A DNA stretch of 55,032 nucleotides, taken from Nitrincola tibetensis (lineage in GTDB: Bacteria > Pseudomonadota > Gammaproteobacteria > Pseudomonadales > Balneatricaceae). This document shows positions 9,263 through 19,239 of the stretch, piece after piece (positions within the stretch are counted from its first letter, which is position 1; every line of letters starts with the position of its first letter). The stretch covers positions 1 to 55,032 of the forward strand of contig NZ_QKRX01000018.1 in assembly GCF_003284585.1 (NCBI RefSeq), read 5' to 3'. The position numbers were made by a program, and so were the translations under genes. The notes under the pieces were generated by a model that was given only the letters and a program-made list of their open reading frames with translations, did not search any database and had not been told where the DNA came from.

Positions 9263-10306
9263 ATGGAAGCGCTTTTACGTCTTTTATCACCCTTGCTCCG
9301 TTGGTTCGTCTGGATAATTGAACCCTTTACCTGGGCAAAAAGTTTCAGACAAAACCCAATCCTCGGAAACTATTGGCTCAATCGTTGCGGTTTGCATGTC
9401 ACACGCGTGGTCATCGCTCAAGCGTTGTTTCATCTAAGACTATGGCTCCTCTCGCCTCTTGTTCCCGCCGAGCAGCGTCGTCAGTTTATCCGTGAGGGCT
9501 ATGTTCTGATTGAGAACTATCTGCCGCCCGAACAATTTGAACGCTTGCAATCAGAGACGGTTAACTACTCAGGCCTTATCCGCGAATTTGTTGAAGGAAC
9601 AACCCTCACACAACGCAGCTTTATGACGGAAGATATTCGTAATCAACTGCCCGAGCTGAATGCGTTTACACAAGCCAAACCCCTTGATCGCTTAATGCGT
9701 TGGTGTTCTTCAAAAAACAGGCCGCCTTTTTTCTTCATTGAGAACCTATGCAATCACGCCAACGTGGTGCCTCAAGCCGATCCACAGCGTGACTTGCATG
9801 CAGATACCTTTCACCCTTGTGTAAAAGGCTGGTTGTTTTTAGATCCGGCCAATGATGATAACGGCCCTCATGTGTATGTCCCTCGCTCTCACCGTTTAAC
9901 CTGGGCAAGGTTAAAGTGGGAATACAAGGAAAGCTTAATCGCTTCTTTAAAAGGCAAGGATCGCCCAGCGGGTCGCTACTGGGATGGATCATTTAGGGTG
10001 ACACCGCAAGCGCTAGAAGAGATGGGGCTGGAAGCCACAGCTTTGCATGTTCCGGCAAACACACTGCTCGTGGCAAATGTTTACGGTTTCCACTGCCGAG
10101 GAGCCGCCCAGAAACGCAGCCACCGCATGACCGTCTGGATGCAAGCAAGGGACAACCCCTTCAATCCTATTTTCACTCCCTTTCCAAAAGCCACCAGCCG
10201 TATTTTCGAGTGGGTGTGGAAGGGCGAACTGGCGCGTCAAGATCAAGCAAAAATTAAAGAAGGGATTCAACGCAATTACGAAGGGAAATTTGATCGCAGC
10301 CATTAA
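9263..10306 (+). CDS. Phytanoyl-CoA dioxygenase (PhyH)-like non-haem iron oxygenase
   Basis: 347 residues from ATG 9263; an in-frame GTG at 9236 would give 356, and neither has a good ribosome-binding site. Members of the PhyH family are Fe(II)/2-oxoglutarate-dependent hydroxylases. Visible features are the opening FIREGYVLIENYLPPEQFE, a metal-binding HxD in DLHADTFHP, the phrase DNGPHVYVPRSHRLT, and the distal histidine in FHCRGAAQKRSHR. The N-terminal about 70 residues are aromatic/hydrophobic and could associate with membrane. The substrate is unknown. It is a single gene followed by a 236-bp AT-rich gap. Confidence 0.75.
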   Translation: MEALLRLLSPLLRWFVWIIEPFTWAKSFRQNPILGNYWLNRCGLHVTRVVIAQALFHLRLWLLSPLVPAEQRRQFIREGYVLIENYLPPEQFERLQSETVNYSGLIREFVEGTTLTQRSFMTEDIRNQLPELNAFTQAKPLDRLMRWCSSKNRPPFFFIENLCNHANVVPQADPQRDLHADTFHPCVKGWLFLDPANDDNGPHVYVPRSHRLTWARLKWEYKESLIASLKGKDRPAGRYWDGSFRVTPQALEEMGLEATALHVPANTLLVANVYGFHCRGAAQKRSHRMTVWMQARDNPFNPIFTPFPKATSRIFEWVWKGELARQDQAKIKEGIQRNYEGKFDRSH

Positions 10307-10542
10307 CATGAGTAGACCAAATTTACTGTTAGCAACAGATCTAAAAGTACTTATAAAAACGTAAAAATTAAAATAAGAATCTTATCAATCTGCAACTGAC
10401 GATTAAAGTAGCTAACTATGTAGGCTTTGTAAAATATCCGTTACCACAAGGATAAACAGGCAGCGAAGTCAGTTGTAGGTTGCATTCCCGAATAAACCAC
10501 CCAGTGGGTCGTTGTATTAACTAATTAAAAAATAGGTTTTTT

Positions 10543-11274
10543 ATGTCAAAGCACCTAAATTACTCTCTCATCTCAGCAAGTCTGCTGCTTTCGTCTTTGT
10601 CCGCTCAGGCTGTAGAAGACACATGGACATCGAGAGTTGCTTTATATGGCTGGGCCACGAGTGTCGATACAACAGCCGCTCACCCAGATTTGAGGCCCGT
10701 GACAGTCGAGCGGAGCTTTAGTGACATATTCAAATCAGTTGATTTTGCCGCAATGGGACTTTTAGAAACCCGAAAAGGAGACTACGGTATTCTACTGGAT
10801 GGCATGTATGTCAACATGAAAGATGGTGCCTCAGCAGGACCCTTAAGTGCAGCCTTAGAACTCGACTTAACGACATTAATGCTAGCAGGACAATACCGAA
10901 TACAACAAACTCACCGCAGCTATTCAGATTTAATGATTGGTGTACGTGGCTGGTCAGTGAAAACAGATATTTCGATAGACCCTATCAACATACAAGATAA
11001 TCGCTCGAAACAATGGGCCGATTTAATGATCGGTGCCAAGGGCATATACAATTTAGATCAACACTGGTTTACATCTTGGTCTGCCATGGTCGGCGGTTTT
11101 GACCTTTCCTCTAATTGGGTCAGTGATATACATGTCGGCATGGGCTATCGTTTGAATGAACACTCGGCGATACAGTTTGGTTATCGTTATATGGATGTAG
11201 ACTATAGCCAAGGAAACTTCGATATAGATACTAAGCTAGGAGGCGTGTTACTGGGTATCGATTACCGATTTTAA
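10543..11274 (+). CDS. Putative outer-membrane beta-barrel protein
   Basis: 243 residues. A signal peptide is evident (about 1-23, ending SAQA). The mature part alternates polar and aromatic residues in strand-like runs and ends with LGGVLLGIDYRF, a terminal aromatic as in outer-membrane barrels. GYRLNEHSAIQFGYRYMDVDY near the end resembles porin-like or OmpW-like strands. No specific family name can be assigned. It is followed 19 bp later by a secreted acylase-like gene in the same direction, so the two probably form an operon. Confidence 0.7.
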   Translation: MSKHLNYSLISASLLLSSLSAQAVEDTWTSRVALYGWATSVDTTAAHPDLRPVTVERSFSDIFKSVDFAAMGLLETRKGDYGILLDGMYVNMKDGASAGPLSAALELDLTTLMLAGQYRIQQTHRSYSDLMIGVRGWSVKTDISIDPINIQDNRSKQWADLMIGAKGIYNLDQHWFTSWSAMVGGFDLSSNWVSDIHVGMGYRLNEHSAIQFGYRYMDVDYSQGNFDIDTKLGGVLLGIDYRF

Positions 11275-11293
11275 CCTGAATGATGAGGTTTCA

Positions 11294-12346
11294 ATGAAGA
11301 AGCTAACAACCGCTGTTTTGTCTGGATTATTCGCAGGTTCACTTGCTTTATCCAGTGTGACTCATGCTTGTACTCGAATGGTCTACCTTGGGCCTGATGA
11401 CATGGTAATTACGGGTCGTAGCATGGACTTTTCTTTAGACATCCCTGCAAACATCTGGGCTTTCCCTAAGGGTATAGAACGTGATGGCGTCGTGGGCGAG
11501 AACTCTGTTCGTTGGACGTCTCAATACGGCAGTGTAATAACGAGCTCTTGGGATATAGCAACAACAGATGGTATGAATGAAAAAGGATTAGTTGCTAACC
11601 TGCTATGGCTCGTTGAGTCAGAGTATCCCGCCTTTGAAAAAGATGGCGACCTTCCTGGCCTCGCTGTTTCTTTGTGGGCGCAGTATGCATTAGACAATTT
11701 TGCAAGCGTGGAAGAAGCCGTCAATTTCTTTAAAGATGAACCCTTTGCTGTCGTTTCAGACTATATTCCAGGGACCAACAAGTTTACAACCGTCCACTTA
11801 TCCTTGTCCGACAGCAGTGGCGACAGTGCTATTTTAGAATACATCGAAGGCAGGTTGGTCATCCATCACAACCGTGATTACCAAGTAATGACCAATGATC
11901 CACCTTTTGAGCAACAACTGGCGATTAAGGGCTATTGGGAGAATATTCCTGCGACACTATTCTTACCCGGTAGTAATCGAGCACAAGATCGCTTTGTTCG
12001 CGCGTCCTACTATATTAACCATATACCGCAAACCAGTGATCCCCAAGTTGCAGTGGCAAGTGTCATGAGTGTCGTTCGCAATGTATCCGTGCCATATGGC
12101 ATTTCTGCCGATGATCAGCCACACCTTTCCAACACACGCTGGAGAGTCGTTTCAGATCAAAAAAATCGCATCTACTATTACGAGAATGTTTTGACACCAA
12201 ATGCCATTTGGGTCGACTTCAATAACATGGACTTTAACGAGAATGCGCCTGTTAAAAAACTAGCCTTATCAGAGGGGGAAATCTATGCCGGAGAAGCCAG
12301 CCAATTCTTTGTTGAGTCTGAACCGTTTAAATTTATGGGACTGTAA
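11294..12346 (+). CDS. Secreted choloylglycine hydrolase / penicillin V acylase family amidase
   Basis: 350 residues. The signal peptide ends at Ala25, exposing Cys26 (sequence THA-CTRMVY) as the N-terminal nucleophile, the hallmark of this Ntn-hydrolase family. Other family positions are visible: Arg28, the Asp of GRSMDF, DSSGDSAILEYIEG, the Asn of MTNDPPFEQQL, and the Arg of SNRAQDRFVRAS. Family members hydrolyse bile-salt, penicillin V or N-acyl homoserine lactone amides. In marine Gram-negatives, acyl-lactone or peptide amides are more likely than bile salts (inference). It acts outside the cytoplasm and is paired with an upstream outer-membrane protein. A terminator follows. Confidence 0.88.
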   Translation: MKKLTTAVLSGLFAGSLALSSVTHACTRMVYLGPDDMVITGRSMDFSLDIPANIWAFPKGIERDGVVGENSVRWTSQYGSVITSSWDIATTDGMNEKGLVANLLWLVESEYPAFEKDGDLPGLAVSLWAQYALDNFASVEEAVNFFKDEPFAVVSDYIPGTNKFTTVHLSLSDSSGDSAILEYIEGRLVIHHNRDYQVMTNDPPFEQQLAIKGYWENIPATLFLPGSNRAQDRFVRASYYINHIPQTSDPQVAVASVMSVVRNVSVPYGISADDQPHLSNTRWRVVSDQKNRIYYYENVLTPNAIWVDFNNMDFNENAPVKKLALSEGEIYAGEASQFFVESEPFKFMGL

Positions 12347-12378
12347 TTAAGTTCTAGTCGAGAGAAAATTCTTTTGAT

Positions 12379-12408
12379 AGGCCAACCAATCGTAAAATTG
12401 ATTGGCCT
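12379..12408 (+). terminator. Probable bidirectional terminator between acylase and metY
   Basis: A 12-bp stem with one mismatch (AGGCCAACCAAT/ATTGATTGGCCT) and 6-nt loop, followed by CTCTCTTTATAT on the plus strand and an A/T-rich tract on the minus strand. It lies between two convergent genes. Confidence 0.8.
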
Positions 12409-12455
12409 CTCTTTATATGATTTAACCAGTACGAACCGTCACTAAGCCTGGCCGT

Positions 12456-13727
12456 TTATACCTGCTGAAACGCCTGCTCAAGATCGGCAATCAAGTCCTC
12501 TGGATCTTCCAACCCTATCGACAAACGCACAGTGCCTGGCTTAACCCCAGCCGCCGCCAGCTCTTCATCGTTTAACTGACGATGAGTGGTTTCAGCGGGG
12601 ATTGCAGCCAAGGATTTACTATCCCCGATATTCACCAAGCGTAAGAATATTGCCAAGGCATCGTAGAAACGTCGAGTTGCTTCTCGGTCACCGTCGATAC
12701 CAAAGCTAAGAATACCAGATGCTTTTCCGCCCAAATATTCTTGAACCAGTGCATGGTCCTTATGAGATTCAAGTCCGGCATAATCAACCCAGCTGACCTT
12801 AGGGTGCGCTTCTAACCAGTGGGCAATCTGCAAAGCGGTCGTCGATATGCGCTGAATACGCAATGAAAGTGTCTCAAGCCCTTGTAACAGCATGAAGGCA
12901 TTAAAAGGCGATATCGCCGCGCCCATGTTACGCAGCGGCACGACTCTTGCCCGACCAATAAAGGCCGCTGGACCAAAGGCTTCGGTATACACCACCCCAT
13001 GATAGGAAGGGTCCGCTTGATTCAATAACGGGAAGCGCTCGGCATGATCTGCCCAAGGAAATTTCCCCGAGTCCACAATAATACCGCCAACAGTGGTGCC
13101 ATGTCCGCCAATGTACTTGGTCGCAGAGTGAATAACGATATCAGCACCGTCTTCAATGGGACGCCATAAAAAAGGAGATGGCACGGTATTATCCACAATC
13201 AAAGGCACGCCATGACGATGCGCGATCTCTGCAAGTTTACGCACATCGGCAACGCCACCGGATGGATTGCCAATGGTTTCAGCAAAGACGGCCTTGGTTT
13301 TTGAATCGATGGCGTTTTCCAGGGCGGCCAGGTCATTTTTGTTAATAAAGCGAACTTCGATCCCTTGACGAGGCAACGTATGCGCAAACAGATTATAGGT
13401 TCCACCATACAACTCACTGGTCGAAACAATATTGTCACCCACTTCAGCCAGCGTTTGGATGGCATAGGTAATCGCCGCCATACCCGACGCGACCGCGAGC
13501 GCAGCAATACCACCTTCTAGTGCCGCAACGCGCTTTTCTAATACATCCGTCGTTGGGTTCATGATCCGAGTGTAAATATTGCCTGGCACTTTCAAGTCGA
13601 ACAAATCTGCGCCATGTTGGGCGTTATCAAATGCGTATGAAGTGGTTTGATAAATAGGCACAGCAACTGCTTTGGTAGTGGGATCTATCTCATAACCTGC
13701 ATGAAGGGCAAGGGTTTCCAATTTCAT
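12456..13727 (-). CDS. metY: O-acetylhomoserine sulfhydrylase (PLP-dependent)
   Basis: 423 residues, typical for MetY and longer than the about 390-residue MetB/MetC enzymes. It uses sulfide and O-acetylhomoserine to make homocysteine (some members also act on O-acetylserine). Signatures: ETLALHAGYEIDPTTKAVAVPI, YTRIMNPTTDVLEKRVAALEGG, and the PLP lysine in SATKYIGGHGTTVGG. It lies beside a serine acetyltransferase gene on the same strand, 120 bp apart, which supports a sulfur-assimilation context. Confidence 0.94.
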   Translation of the reverse strand: MKLETLALHAGYEIDPTTKAVAVPIYQTTSYAFDNAQHGADLFDLKVPGNIYTRIMNPTTDVLEKRVAALEGGIAALAVASGMAAITYAIQTLAEVGDNIVSTSELYGGTYNLFAHTLPRQGIEVRFINKNDLAALENAIDSKTKAVFAETIGNPSGGVADVRKLAEIAHRHGVPLIVDNTVPSPFLWRPIEDGADIVIHSATKYIGGHGTTVGGIIVDSGKFPWADHAERFPLLNQADPSYHGVVYTEAFGPAAFIGRARVVPLRNMGAAISPFNAFMLLQGLETLSLRIQRISTTALQIAHWLEAHPKVSWVDYAGLESHKDHALVQEYLGGKASGILSFGIDGDREATRRFYDALAIFLRLVNIGDSKSLAAIPAETTHRQLNDEELAAAGVKPGTVRLSIGLEDPEDLIADLEQAFQQV

Positions 13728-13847
13728 TTGTTATTGTTCCTTATTCGATTGACTTAAAGAACCCATTAAAAAATAGGTCTCATTCGTGTTTACATCAGAA
13801 AAGATCATACTCTATCAATAAGGGTTTTCAAGTATAGGAGACTCGTT

Positions 13848-14774
13848 TCACTCGCCTTTTGCGCGCTGTTCTTCGCAGCGCTGCTCGTGATTTGCCTGCG
13901 TAATTTGACTGTTAGGCGGAACGCTATGCGTCAACCAAACATTCCCTCCGATACTAGAACCACGACCAATGGTGATACGCCCTAGCAAAGTAGCACCTGC
14001 ATAAATCACCACTTGATCTTCAATCACAGGATGGCGTGCACCGCCTTTGATTAAACTGCCTTGCTCATCCACTTCAAAGCGCTTAGCCCCTAAAGTGACC
14101 GCTTGGTATATGCGCACACCTCTACCAATGATGGTCGTTTCGCCAATGACGACACCAGTACCGTGGTCGATAAAAAAGGACTCTCCTATCGTGGCTCCAG
14201 GGTGGATATCGATACCGGTTTCAGAATGCGAGATTTCAGCCATGATTCTCGCTAAAAGGGGCAAGCCGAGCTTAAACAACTCATGCGATAACCGATGAAA
14301 AATGATTGCGCGCACCCCCGGGTAGCACAAGAGCACCTCATCCATGCTGCGTGCAGCCGGATCGCCCTTGTAGGCGGCTTCGACGTCAGTATCAAGAACA
14401 CTGCGAATATCCGGCAAGCGCAATGCAAACTCACGAATTGCAGCAATGGCTTTTTCACGCGTTTGAGCAAAAGGCTCTGGTGGATTCTGCCCGAATCGAA
14501 GTTCTAAAACGGCTTGATCCAACAGGGTATTAAGGGCTTTATCGAGTGTATAGCCAATGTAGTGATCTTCAGCCTTAGGCTTAAGATCCGAAGGCCCTAA
14601 ACGCATTGGAAATAGCGCTGAAGCCAAACCTTCGCTCACTTGATGCATCACATCTAGGGATGGAAATTCACGGCCATTAATCTCTGGATCACGTTGGCGA
14701 GCACGTCGCCAATGCTCGCGACGTGCTCTGAGTTCGCTTACTAACCCGTCCAACCCCCAGTCCACATTACTCAT
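13848..14774 (-). CDS. epsC: Serine O-acetyltransferase, EpsC/SrpH type
   Basis: 308 residues, longer than the CysE encoded at 48380-49177. It acetylates serine for cysteine synthesis. The left-handed beta-helix acyltransferase region is visible from [19 protein letters not shown] through [18 protein letters not shown], preceded by a helical N-terminal domain. The catalytic His/Asp pair lies in FIDHGTG. It sits 22 bp downstream of the chemoreceptor gene and upstream of metY. The genome therefore carries two serine acetyltransferases in this window; the division of labour is unknown. Confidence 0.88.
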   Translation of the reverse strand: MSNVDWGLDGLVSELRARREHWRRARQRDPEINGREFPSLDVMHQVSEGLASALFPMRLGPSDLKPKAEDHYIGYTLDKALNTLLDQAVLELRFGQNPPEPFAQTREKAIAAIREFALRLPDIRSVLDTDVEAAYKGDPAARSMDEVLLCYPGVRAIIFHRLSHELFKLGLPLLARIMAEISHSETGIDIHPGATIGESFFIDHGTGVVIGETTIIGRGVRIYQAVTLGAKRFEVDEQGSLIKGGARHPVIEDQVVIYAGATLLGRITIGRGSSIGGNVWLTHSVPPNSQITQANHEQRCEEQRAKGE

Positions 14775-14796
14775 AGATTACCGCCTTATCGACTTT

Positions 14797-17049
14797 TTAA
14801 AACTCTTCCCACTCGTCATCGCGAGCAGTTTGTCTGGATAAAGCGTTGAGTTTAGCACTAGATGGAGTCGGTGATGGCAAGTTTTTTTGCATCTTGGCCG
14901 CAGGGTATAACCCCGCATTTGTTTGCCCACCTTCCAACTTGAACAGAGCAACACTTTCTTTCAAAGATTGAGCTTGCTCCTCCAAGGATTCTGCAGCGGC
15001 TGCCGCCTCTTCTACTAGGGCTGCGTTTTGCTGTGTAACTTCATCCATCTGCAACACGGCTTGATTGACTTGGGCAATTCCCTGACTTTGTTCCTCAGAG
15101 GCGGCAGAAATATCCGCCATTAAGTCCGTGACTCGCTTAACGGATTCAACAATTTCTTGAATCGTTAGACCCGTTTCTTTCACCAGAGTATTGCCCGTTT
15201 TGACAATGTCTGAAGACTGAGCAATCAGTTCTTTAATTTCTTTAGCGGCCGCCGCAGAACGTTGAGCCAAGGCTCGCACTTCACTGGCAACCACCGCAAA
15301 GCCACGCCCTTGCTCACCAGCTCGTGCCGCCTCAACCGCAGCATTCAAAGCAAGAATATTGGTTTGAAAAGCAATGCCATCAATTAATGATGTAATGTCT
15401 GCAATTTTTTTAGAGCTATCCGTAATTGCATCCATCGTTTTCTCGACAGTGCGTGCCTTAATACCACCTTCTTCAGCAATACGACTGGCTGTTTGCGCCA
15501 AAACATTGGCTTGGCGGGCATTATCGGCATTCATTTTTACCGTAGAGGTTAACTCTTCGAGACTTGATGCCGTTTCTTCCAGGCTAGATGCTTGCTCTTC
15601 GGTTCTTTGCGAAAGATCGGTATTCCCCATCGCAATCTCGGCAGCCGCTGTGTTTACCGCCTCAACAGCCAAGCGAATCCGCAAAATAACTTCTTGAAGT
15701 TTTTCAGCAGTATGATTAGCCGCCGAAGTCAACACGCCTAAATCACCTGGGTATTGCGTTGCGATGGTTTGTGTTAAATCTCCTTTTGACTGAGCCACCA
15801 TCACTCGACTGATATCTTCAATCGCGTTATGCAATGCAACGACAGAGGCATTAATCATTTCTTTCAACTTGAGCAGGTCACCGCTCGCGTCTGCATTGAC
15901 GCGCTCATTAAAATGACCTGACTGAGTCGCCGACATGACTTTAATAATATCGTCAATACTATTTCTGAGCGCACGTGTTCCCTGTGAAGCATCCTCCAAC
16001 ATGCGCCTAAACTCACCACTCACCAGATCAGGGCTAATTTGAATATCAAACTGACCCTGTTTAAGCGCTTGCATGACTTTCCCAAGCTCATTCATGGTCA
16101 ACACAATCGTGTCGGCGCTAGCATTAATCCCCTCTTTCAGCTTAGCTAAATCACCTTCATAGTGTCGTTTAACCCGCAAACTAAAGTCTCCTGAAGCAAG
16201 GGATGCAACGGTTTCACTGGCCTCCTGTAAGGCTTGCTTTTGTGAGTCCAATAAATGATTAAAGGATTCAACGACCTCACCCACTTCATCTTTTTTGGAA
16301 TAGGCCACTTGATGGCTAAAGTCACTGCTTTGACTGACGTGCTTCACCGAAGTGACCAATAACTGCAATGGACGGGTAATATCACGCGTGATACGAATGC
16401 CCAAGACCGCAGACAGCAGGACGCCTAGAATCATGGCAAATAAGCTCAGCAACTTTAACTGAGTGGCCTTCGCAAGATCCTCGTCAACGTTGAGTGCGGC
16501 TGCATCCATATTCATCCGCACCACATTGTTCAGATAATTGAATGACTGTGTTTGATAGACCAACGTCTGCCCCATCGTTTGTGCGGCTATCTGCTGCTGT
16601 AGAGCACCGACATCTGCAAGGGAATTCATACTCAATTGGCGGTCAACCTGTTGATGCAAGGCTAAAATCGCATTATTGGCCTCGACCCAAGCCGGTAAGG
16701 TCTCAGTAAAAAGTCCCCATTCTCGTGCTTCATCTTCAGATTTAGGAAGCTGTTCGTATGCGGATAAGGCTTCGCGATAGGCCGCACGACCCAATTCAAT
16801 ACGCTCATATTCGCGTTGTTTTTCAGTGAGAGTAGCATGCGTATTCATCAAGGTACGCATACTCGTGACCACTTCAGCCAACGAGACTTGCATTTCTAAC
16901 ACACTCTGAACACCCGCTAGGCGTACAAGTCCGAGCTGCTCGATCGACGCCTGACTACGACTCGCACCGAAATAGCCTAAACCACCCAATAACAACGCAA
17001 TTAACGCAACAGCGCTAAAGCCTACAGAAATTTTTGTTTTGATATACAT
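14797..17049 (-). CDS. Methyl-accepting chemotaxis protein with CheR-tether pentapeptide
   Basis: 750 residues. Order: TM1 (about 9-28); a four-helix-type periplasmic ligand domain (about 30-190); TM2 (about 197-218); a HAMP domain and further HAMP-like linker repeats up to about 455; a cytoplasmic signalling hairpin with the family-defining [19 protein letters not shown] segment; and Glu/Gln-rich methylation helices. The last residues EWEEF match the xWxxF CheR/CheB-docking pentapeptide of high-abundance receptors. The ligand is not recognisable. It is the first gene of a minus-strand group that continues into the serine acetyltransferase gene. Confidence 0.95.
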   Translation of the reverse strand: MYIKTKISVGFSAVALIALLLGGLGYFGASRSQASIEQLGLVRLAGVQSVLEMQVSLAEVVTSMRTLMNTHATLTEKQREYERIELGRAAYREALSAYEQLPKSEDEAREWGLFTETLPAWVEANNAILALHQQVDRQLSMNSLADVGALQQQIAAQTMGQTLVYQTQSFNYLNNVVRMNMDAAALNVDEDLAKATQLKLLSLFAMILGVLLSAVLGIRITRDITRPLQLLVTSVKHVSQSSDFSHQVAYSKKDEVGEVVESFNHLLDSQKQALQEASETVASLASGDFSLRVKRHYEGDLAKLKEGINASADTIVLTMNELGKVMQALKQGQFDIQISPDLVSGEFRRMLEDASQGTRALRNSIDDIIKVMSATQSGHFNERVNADASGDLLKLKEMINASVVALHNAIEDISRVMVAQSKGDLTQTIATQYPGDLGVLTSAANHTAEKLQEVILRIRLAVEAVNTAAAEIAMGNTDLSQRTEEQASSLEETASSLEELTSTVKMNADNARQANVLAQTASRIAEEGGIKARTVEKTMDAITDSSKKIADITSLIDGIAFQTNILALNAAVEAARAGEQGRGFAVVASEVRALAQRSAAAAKEIKELIAQSSDIVKTGNTLVKETGLTIQEIVESVKRVTDLMADISAASEEQSQGIAQVNQAVLQMDEVTQQNAALVEEAAAAAESLEEQAQSLKESVALFKLEGGQTNAGLYPAAKMQKNLPSPTPSSAKLNALSRQTARDDEWEEF

Positions 17050-17168
17050 GTAACACTCCGCTGAAAATCTGCCATCCTATTGATGAACTCCACCCCCCTA
17101 GGCCTTAGTCCAACAGATTAAGGGGAATTGGCTAGGATCATCATAGACGAGTTTTGCAGATAAAGAGC

Positions 17169-17194
17169 TGTTTTCGATCAATAAATCGAAAACA
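17169..17194. promoter_or_regulatory. Perfect 10-bp inverted repeat between chemoreceptor and bioM
   Basis: TGTTTTCGAT/ATCGAAAACA with a 6-nt CAATAA loop. On the plus strand it is followed by ATTCTTATTTTTTATT, which gives it terminator geometry, yet no plus-strand gene lies upstream. It may be an operator for one of the divergent genes or the terminator of an unannotated small RNA. Confidence 0.4.
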
Positions 17195-17299
17195 ATTCTT
17201 ATTTTTTATTCTGTAAGGGCTAAGTTCAGATTGGCAAGTCTGGTACAAATGACGAGCTCTTCTATATACTTTGCCACTTTATATTGGTATGAGAGCACG

Positions 17300-18016
17300 A
17301 TGACTCAATCCATGAGCCAAGCGAAGGGCATTTGTTTCCACAACGTTACTCTCGTTCGTAACGGGCGTACCGTGATTGACCAGCTTTCTCTGGAACTATC
17401 TGAGCCTCGCATCGGCCTGATTGGCCATAATGGTTCGGGGAAAAGCTCATTGTTGCGCTTAATCAATGGACTATTGCCCGTTAATGCCGGACAAATTTCA
17501 GTATTTGGTCAAAACCCCAGTTCAGGGCCTGAGAAAATGTCGTCTCATGTCGGTTTTATTTTTCAAAACCCTGATCATCAAATTATTTTTCCGACGGTGG
17601 AAGAAGAACTGTGTTTTGGCTTAATCAATCAAGGGCTCTCAAAATCCACTGCCTTAGAAAAAGTGATGACCCTCTTAAGCGAGCAAGGACGCTGCGACTG
17701 GGCAAAACGACCCATTCACAGTTTATCCGATGGTCAAAAGCAATGGGTTTGCATCGTATCCATTATATTAATGAACCCTAAAGTGATTCTATTGGATGAG
17801 CCCTTCTCTGCCTTAGACTTACCCACGCGTTATCAACTCCTAAGCTTGCTGCACGACTTACCTCAGCAGATCATCATGATTAGCCATGAACTCGATAGTT
17901 TCACAGACTTTGATCGCATTATTTGGTTAGAGCAGGGCAAAGTCCGTCAAGATGGCCCCTCTGATGAAATACTAAAGGCCTACTATGCCGATGCAAAGGG
18001 TGTGAACCCGCGATGA
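17300..18016 (+). CDS. bioM: Biotin ECF transporter ATPase
   Basis: 238 residues from ATG 17300, chosen because GAGAG precedes it; a TTG at 17231 would extend it by 23 residues. ATPase (A) component of the energy-coupling-factor biotin importer. Walker A GHNGSGKSSLLR, Q-loop FIFQNPDHQIIFP, signature LSDGQKQW (D in place of the usual G), Walker B VILLDEPFSALD, and switch His in MISHELD. The stop codon overlaps the next start (ATGA), and bioN and bioY follow directly, which fixes the substrate assignment. Confidence 0.92.
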   Translation: MTQSMSQAKGICFHNVTLVRNGRTVIDQLSLELSEPRIGLIGHNGSGKSSLLRLINGLLPVNAGQISVFGQNPSSGPEKMSSHVGFIFQNPDHQIIFPTVEEELCFGLINQGLSKSTALEKVMTLLSEQGRCDWAKRPIHSLSDGQKQWVCIVSIILMNPKVILLDEPFSALDLPTRYQLLSLLHDLPQQIIMISHELDSFTDFDRIIWLEQGKVRQDGPSDEILKAYYADAKGVNPR

Positions 18017-18624
18017 TTAGTCTGTACCTAGAACAAACAAGCTACTTACACCGAATGCCCGCTGGAATTAAATTGCTCGGCATGGCGGCGCTTAGCTTAG
18101 CCCTATACCCTATTGGGCAGGTGAGTATTTTGTTCGGACTTGCCCTGCTGACCTTGCTGATTTACGCCTCTCTTGGACGTCCTGCTTTACAGGGACTCAA
18201 AGTGTTTCGTTCGCTAGTACCCATTTTTGCGCTGATTTTTATCATGCAAGCCTGGTCAGTCGGTGTTTATGAAGCCTGCGCACTCTTGCTCAGAATGGGC
18301 ACACTGATCCTCATTGCAAATTTGATCACGCTCACAACAAAAATGGACGACATGATGACAGCAATGATGCCCTTATTCAGCCCGCTGAGGCTATTCGGTG
18401 TTGACCCCAAGCGCATTGCCTTTGCCGTGACATTGCTCATTCGCTTTATCCCAGTTTTGATGGGCGTTACTCAACATTTATTAGATGCTTGGAAATCCAG
18501 AGGGGGCGGACGCCAACTCTGGAAGCTTGCCATACCGCTCACTATTCAGTCGATTCGTTTGTCAGATCACGTAGCCGAAGCCTTGGCCTCTCGTGGTGGT
18601 ATCCGTTCGGTCAAAAAACCTTAA
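18013..18624 (+). CDS. bioN: Biotin ECF transporter transmembrane (T) component
   Basis: 203 residues, polytopic (about 5 hydrophobic segments). It shows the two short Arg-containing coupling motifs of ECF T-proteins, AWKSRGGG and ALASRGGIRS, which contact the ATPase. It overlaps bioM by 4 bp and precedes bioY, so it is the T-component linking ATPase BioM with biotin-binding BioY in the inner membrane. Confidence 0.92.
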   Translation: MISLYLEQTSYLHRMPAGIKLLGMAALSLALYPIGQVSILFGLALLTLLIYASLGRPALQGLKVFRSLVPIFALIFIMQAWSVGVYEACALLLRMGTLILIANLITLTTKMDDMMTAMMPLFSPLRLFGVDPKRIAFAVTLLIRFIPVLMGVTQHLLDAWKSRGGGRQLWKLAIPLTIQSIRLSDHVAEALASRGGIRSVKKP

Positions 18625-18659
18625 CCCTTTTATCAACTCAATCTGAAGTCGGACTTTTT

Positions 18660-19208
18660 ATGCAGGATAAATCACTGGTTCAAATCGCTTTATACGCAGC
18701 ACTCATTGCGGCCTTAGGTTTAATTCCACCCGTTCCTTTTGTAACGGGCATCCCAATTACCGCGCAAACCCTTGGGGTGATGCTCGCAGGAATTATGCTG
18801 GGTCCATGGCGTGGAGCACTGTCGATGGCTCTGTTTATTTTTGTGGTCGCATTAGGGGCGCCTCTCTTATCAGGTGGGCGCGGAGGCCTAGGTGTATTTG
18901 TTGGCCCCACGGCGGGTTTTGCAATCGGCTTTCCTTTTGCGGCCTTTGCGACAGGCTATGCTGCTTTGCTGCTGCGCAAGCTCCCCACCTTTCCTGCCAC
19001 TTTACTGGCGTCTATCCTGGGCGGCATTATAGTTCTGTATGTATTCGGCATCACTGGCTTTAAGCTCGTCACAGGACGTGATTGGCTGGACGCCGCCAAA
19101 ATCATGATGGTGTTCATACCTGGCGATATCGTCAAAGCAGTGATCGCTGCTGCCGTTGCACAAGCCGTTGTCAAAGGGCTTCCTGACGCTGTTTATACAC
19201 GCAGATAG
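18660..19208 (+). CDS. bioY: Biotin-specific S component of ECF transporter
   Basis: 182 residues from ATG 18660, which matches the usual BioY N-terminus; the frame is open further upstream into bioN but that would be overlong. Six hydrophobic segments. Family features include PITAQTLGVMLAGIMLGPWRG, GGRGGLGVFVGPTAGFAIGFP and a C-terminal FIPGDIVKAVIAAAVA. It captures biotin in the inner membrane and relies on BioMN for energy. It converges with the RND pump gene, separated by 31 bp with a GC-rich hairpin (19229-19263) overlapping the pump's 3' end. Confidence 0.95.
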   Translation: MQDKSLVQIALYAALIAALGLIPPVPFVTGIPITAQTLGVMLAGIMLGPWRGALSMALFIFVVALGAPLLSGGRGGLGVFVGPTAGFAIGFPFAAFATGYAALLLRKLPTFPATLLASILGGIIVLYVFGITGFKLVTGRDWLDAAKIMMVFIPGDIVKAVIAAAVAQAVVKGLPDAVYTRR

Positions 19209-19239
19209 CCCCTCAGTTATATGTGTCTACCCGTCGTGA

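Noticed and set aside
13728-13847. Search for a SAM riboswitch ahead of metY
   Set aside because: No conserved multi-stem leader or GGG-CC pattern seen; the 120-bp gap is plain AT-rich DNA.
17050-17299. Search for a BirA or BioR operator ahead of bioM
   Set aside because: No TTGTAAACC/GGTTTACAA or TTATCTATAA dyad found.
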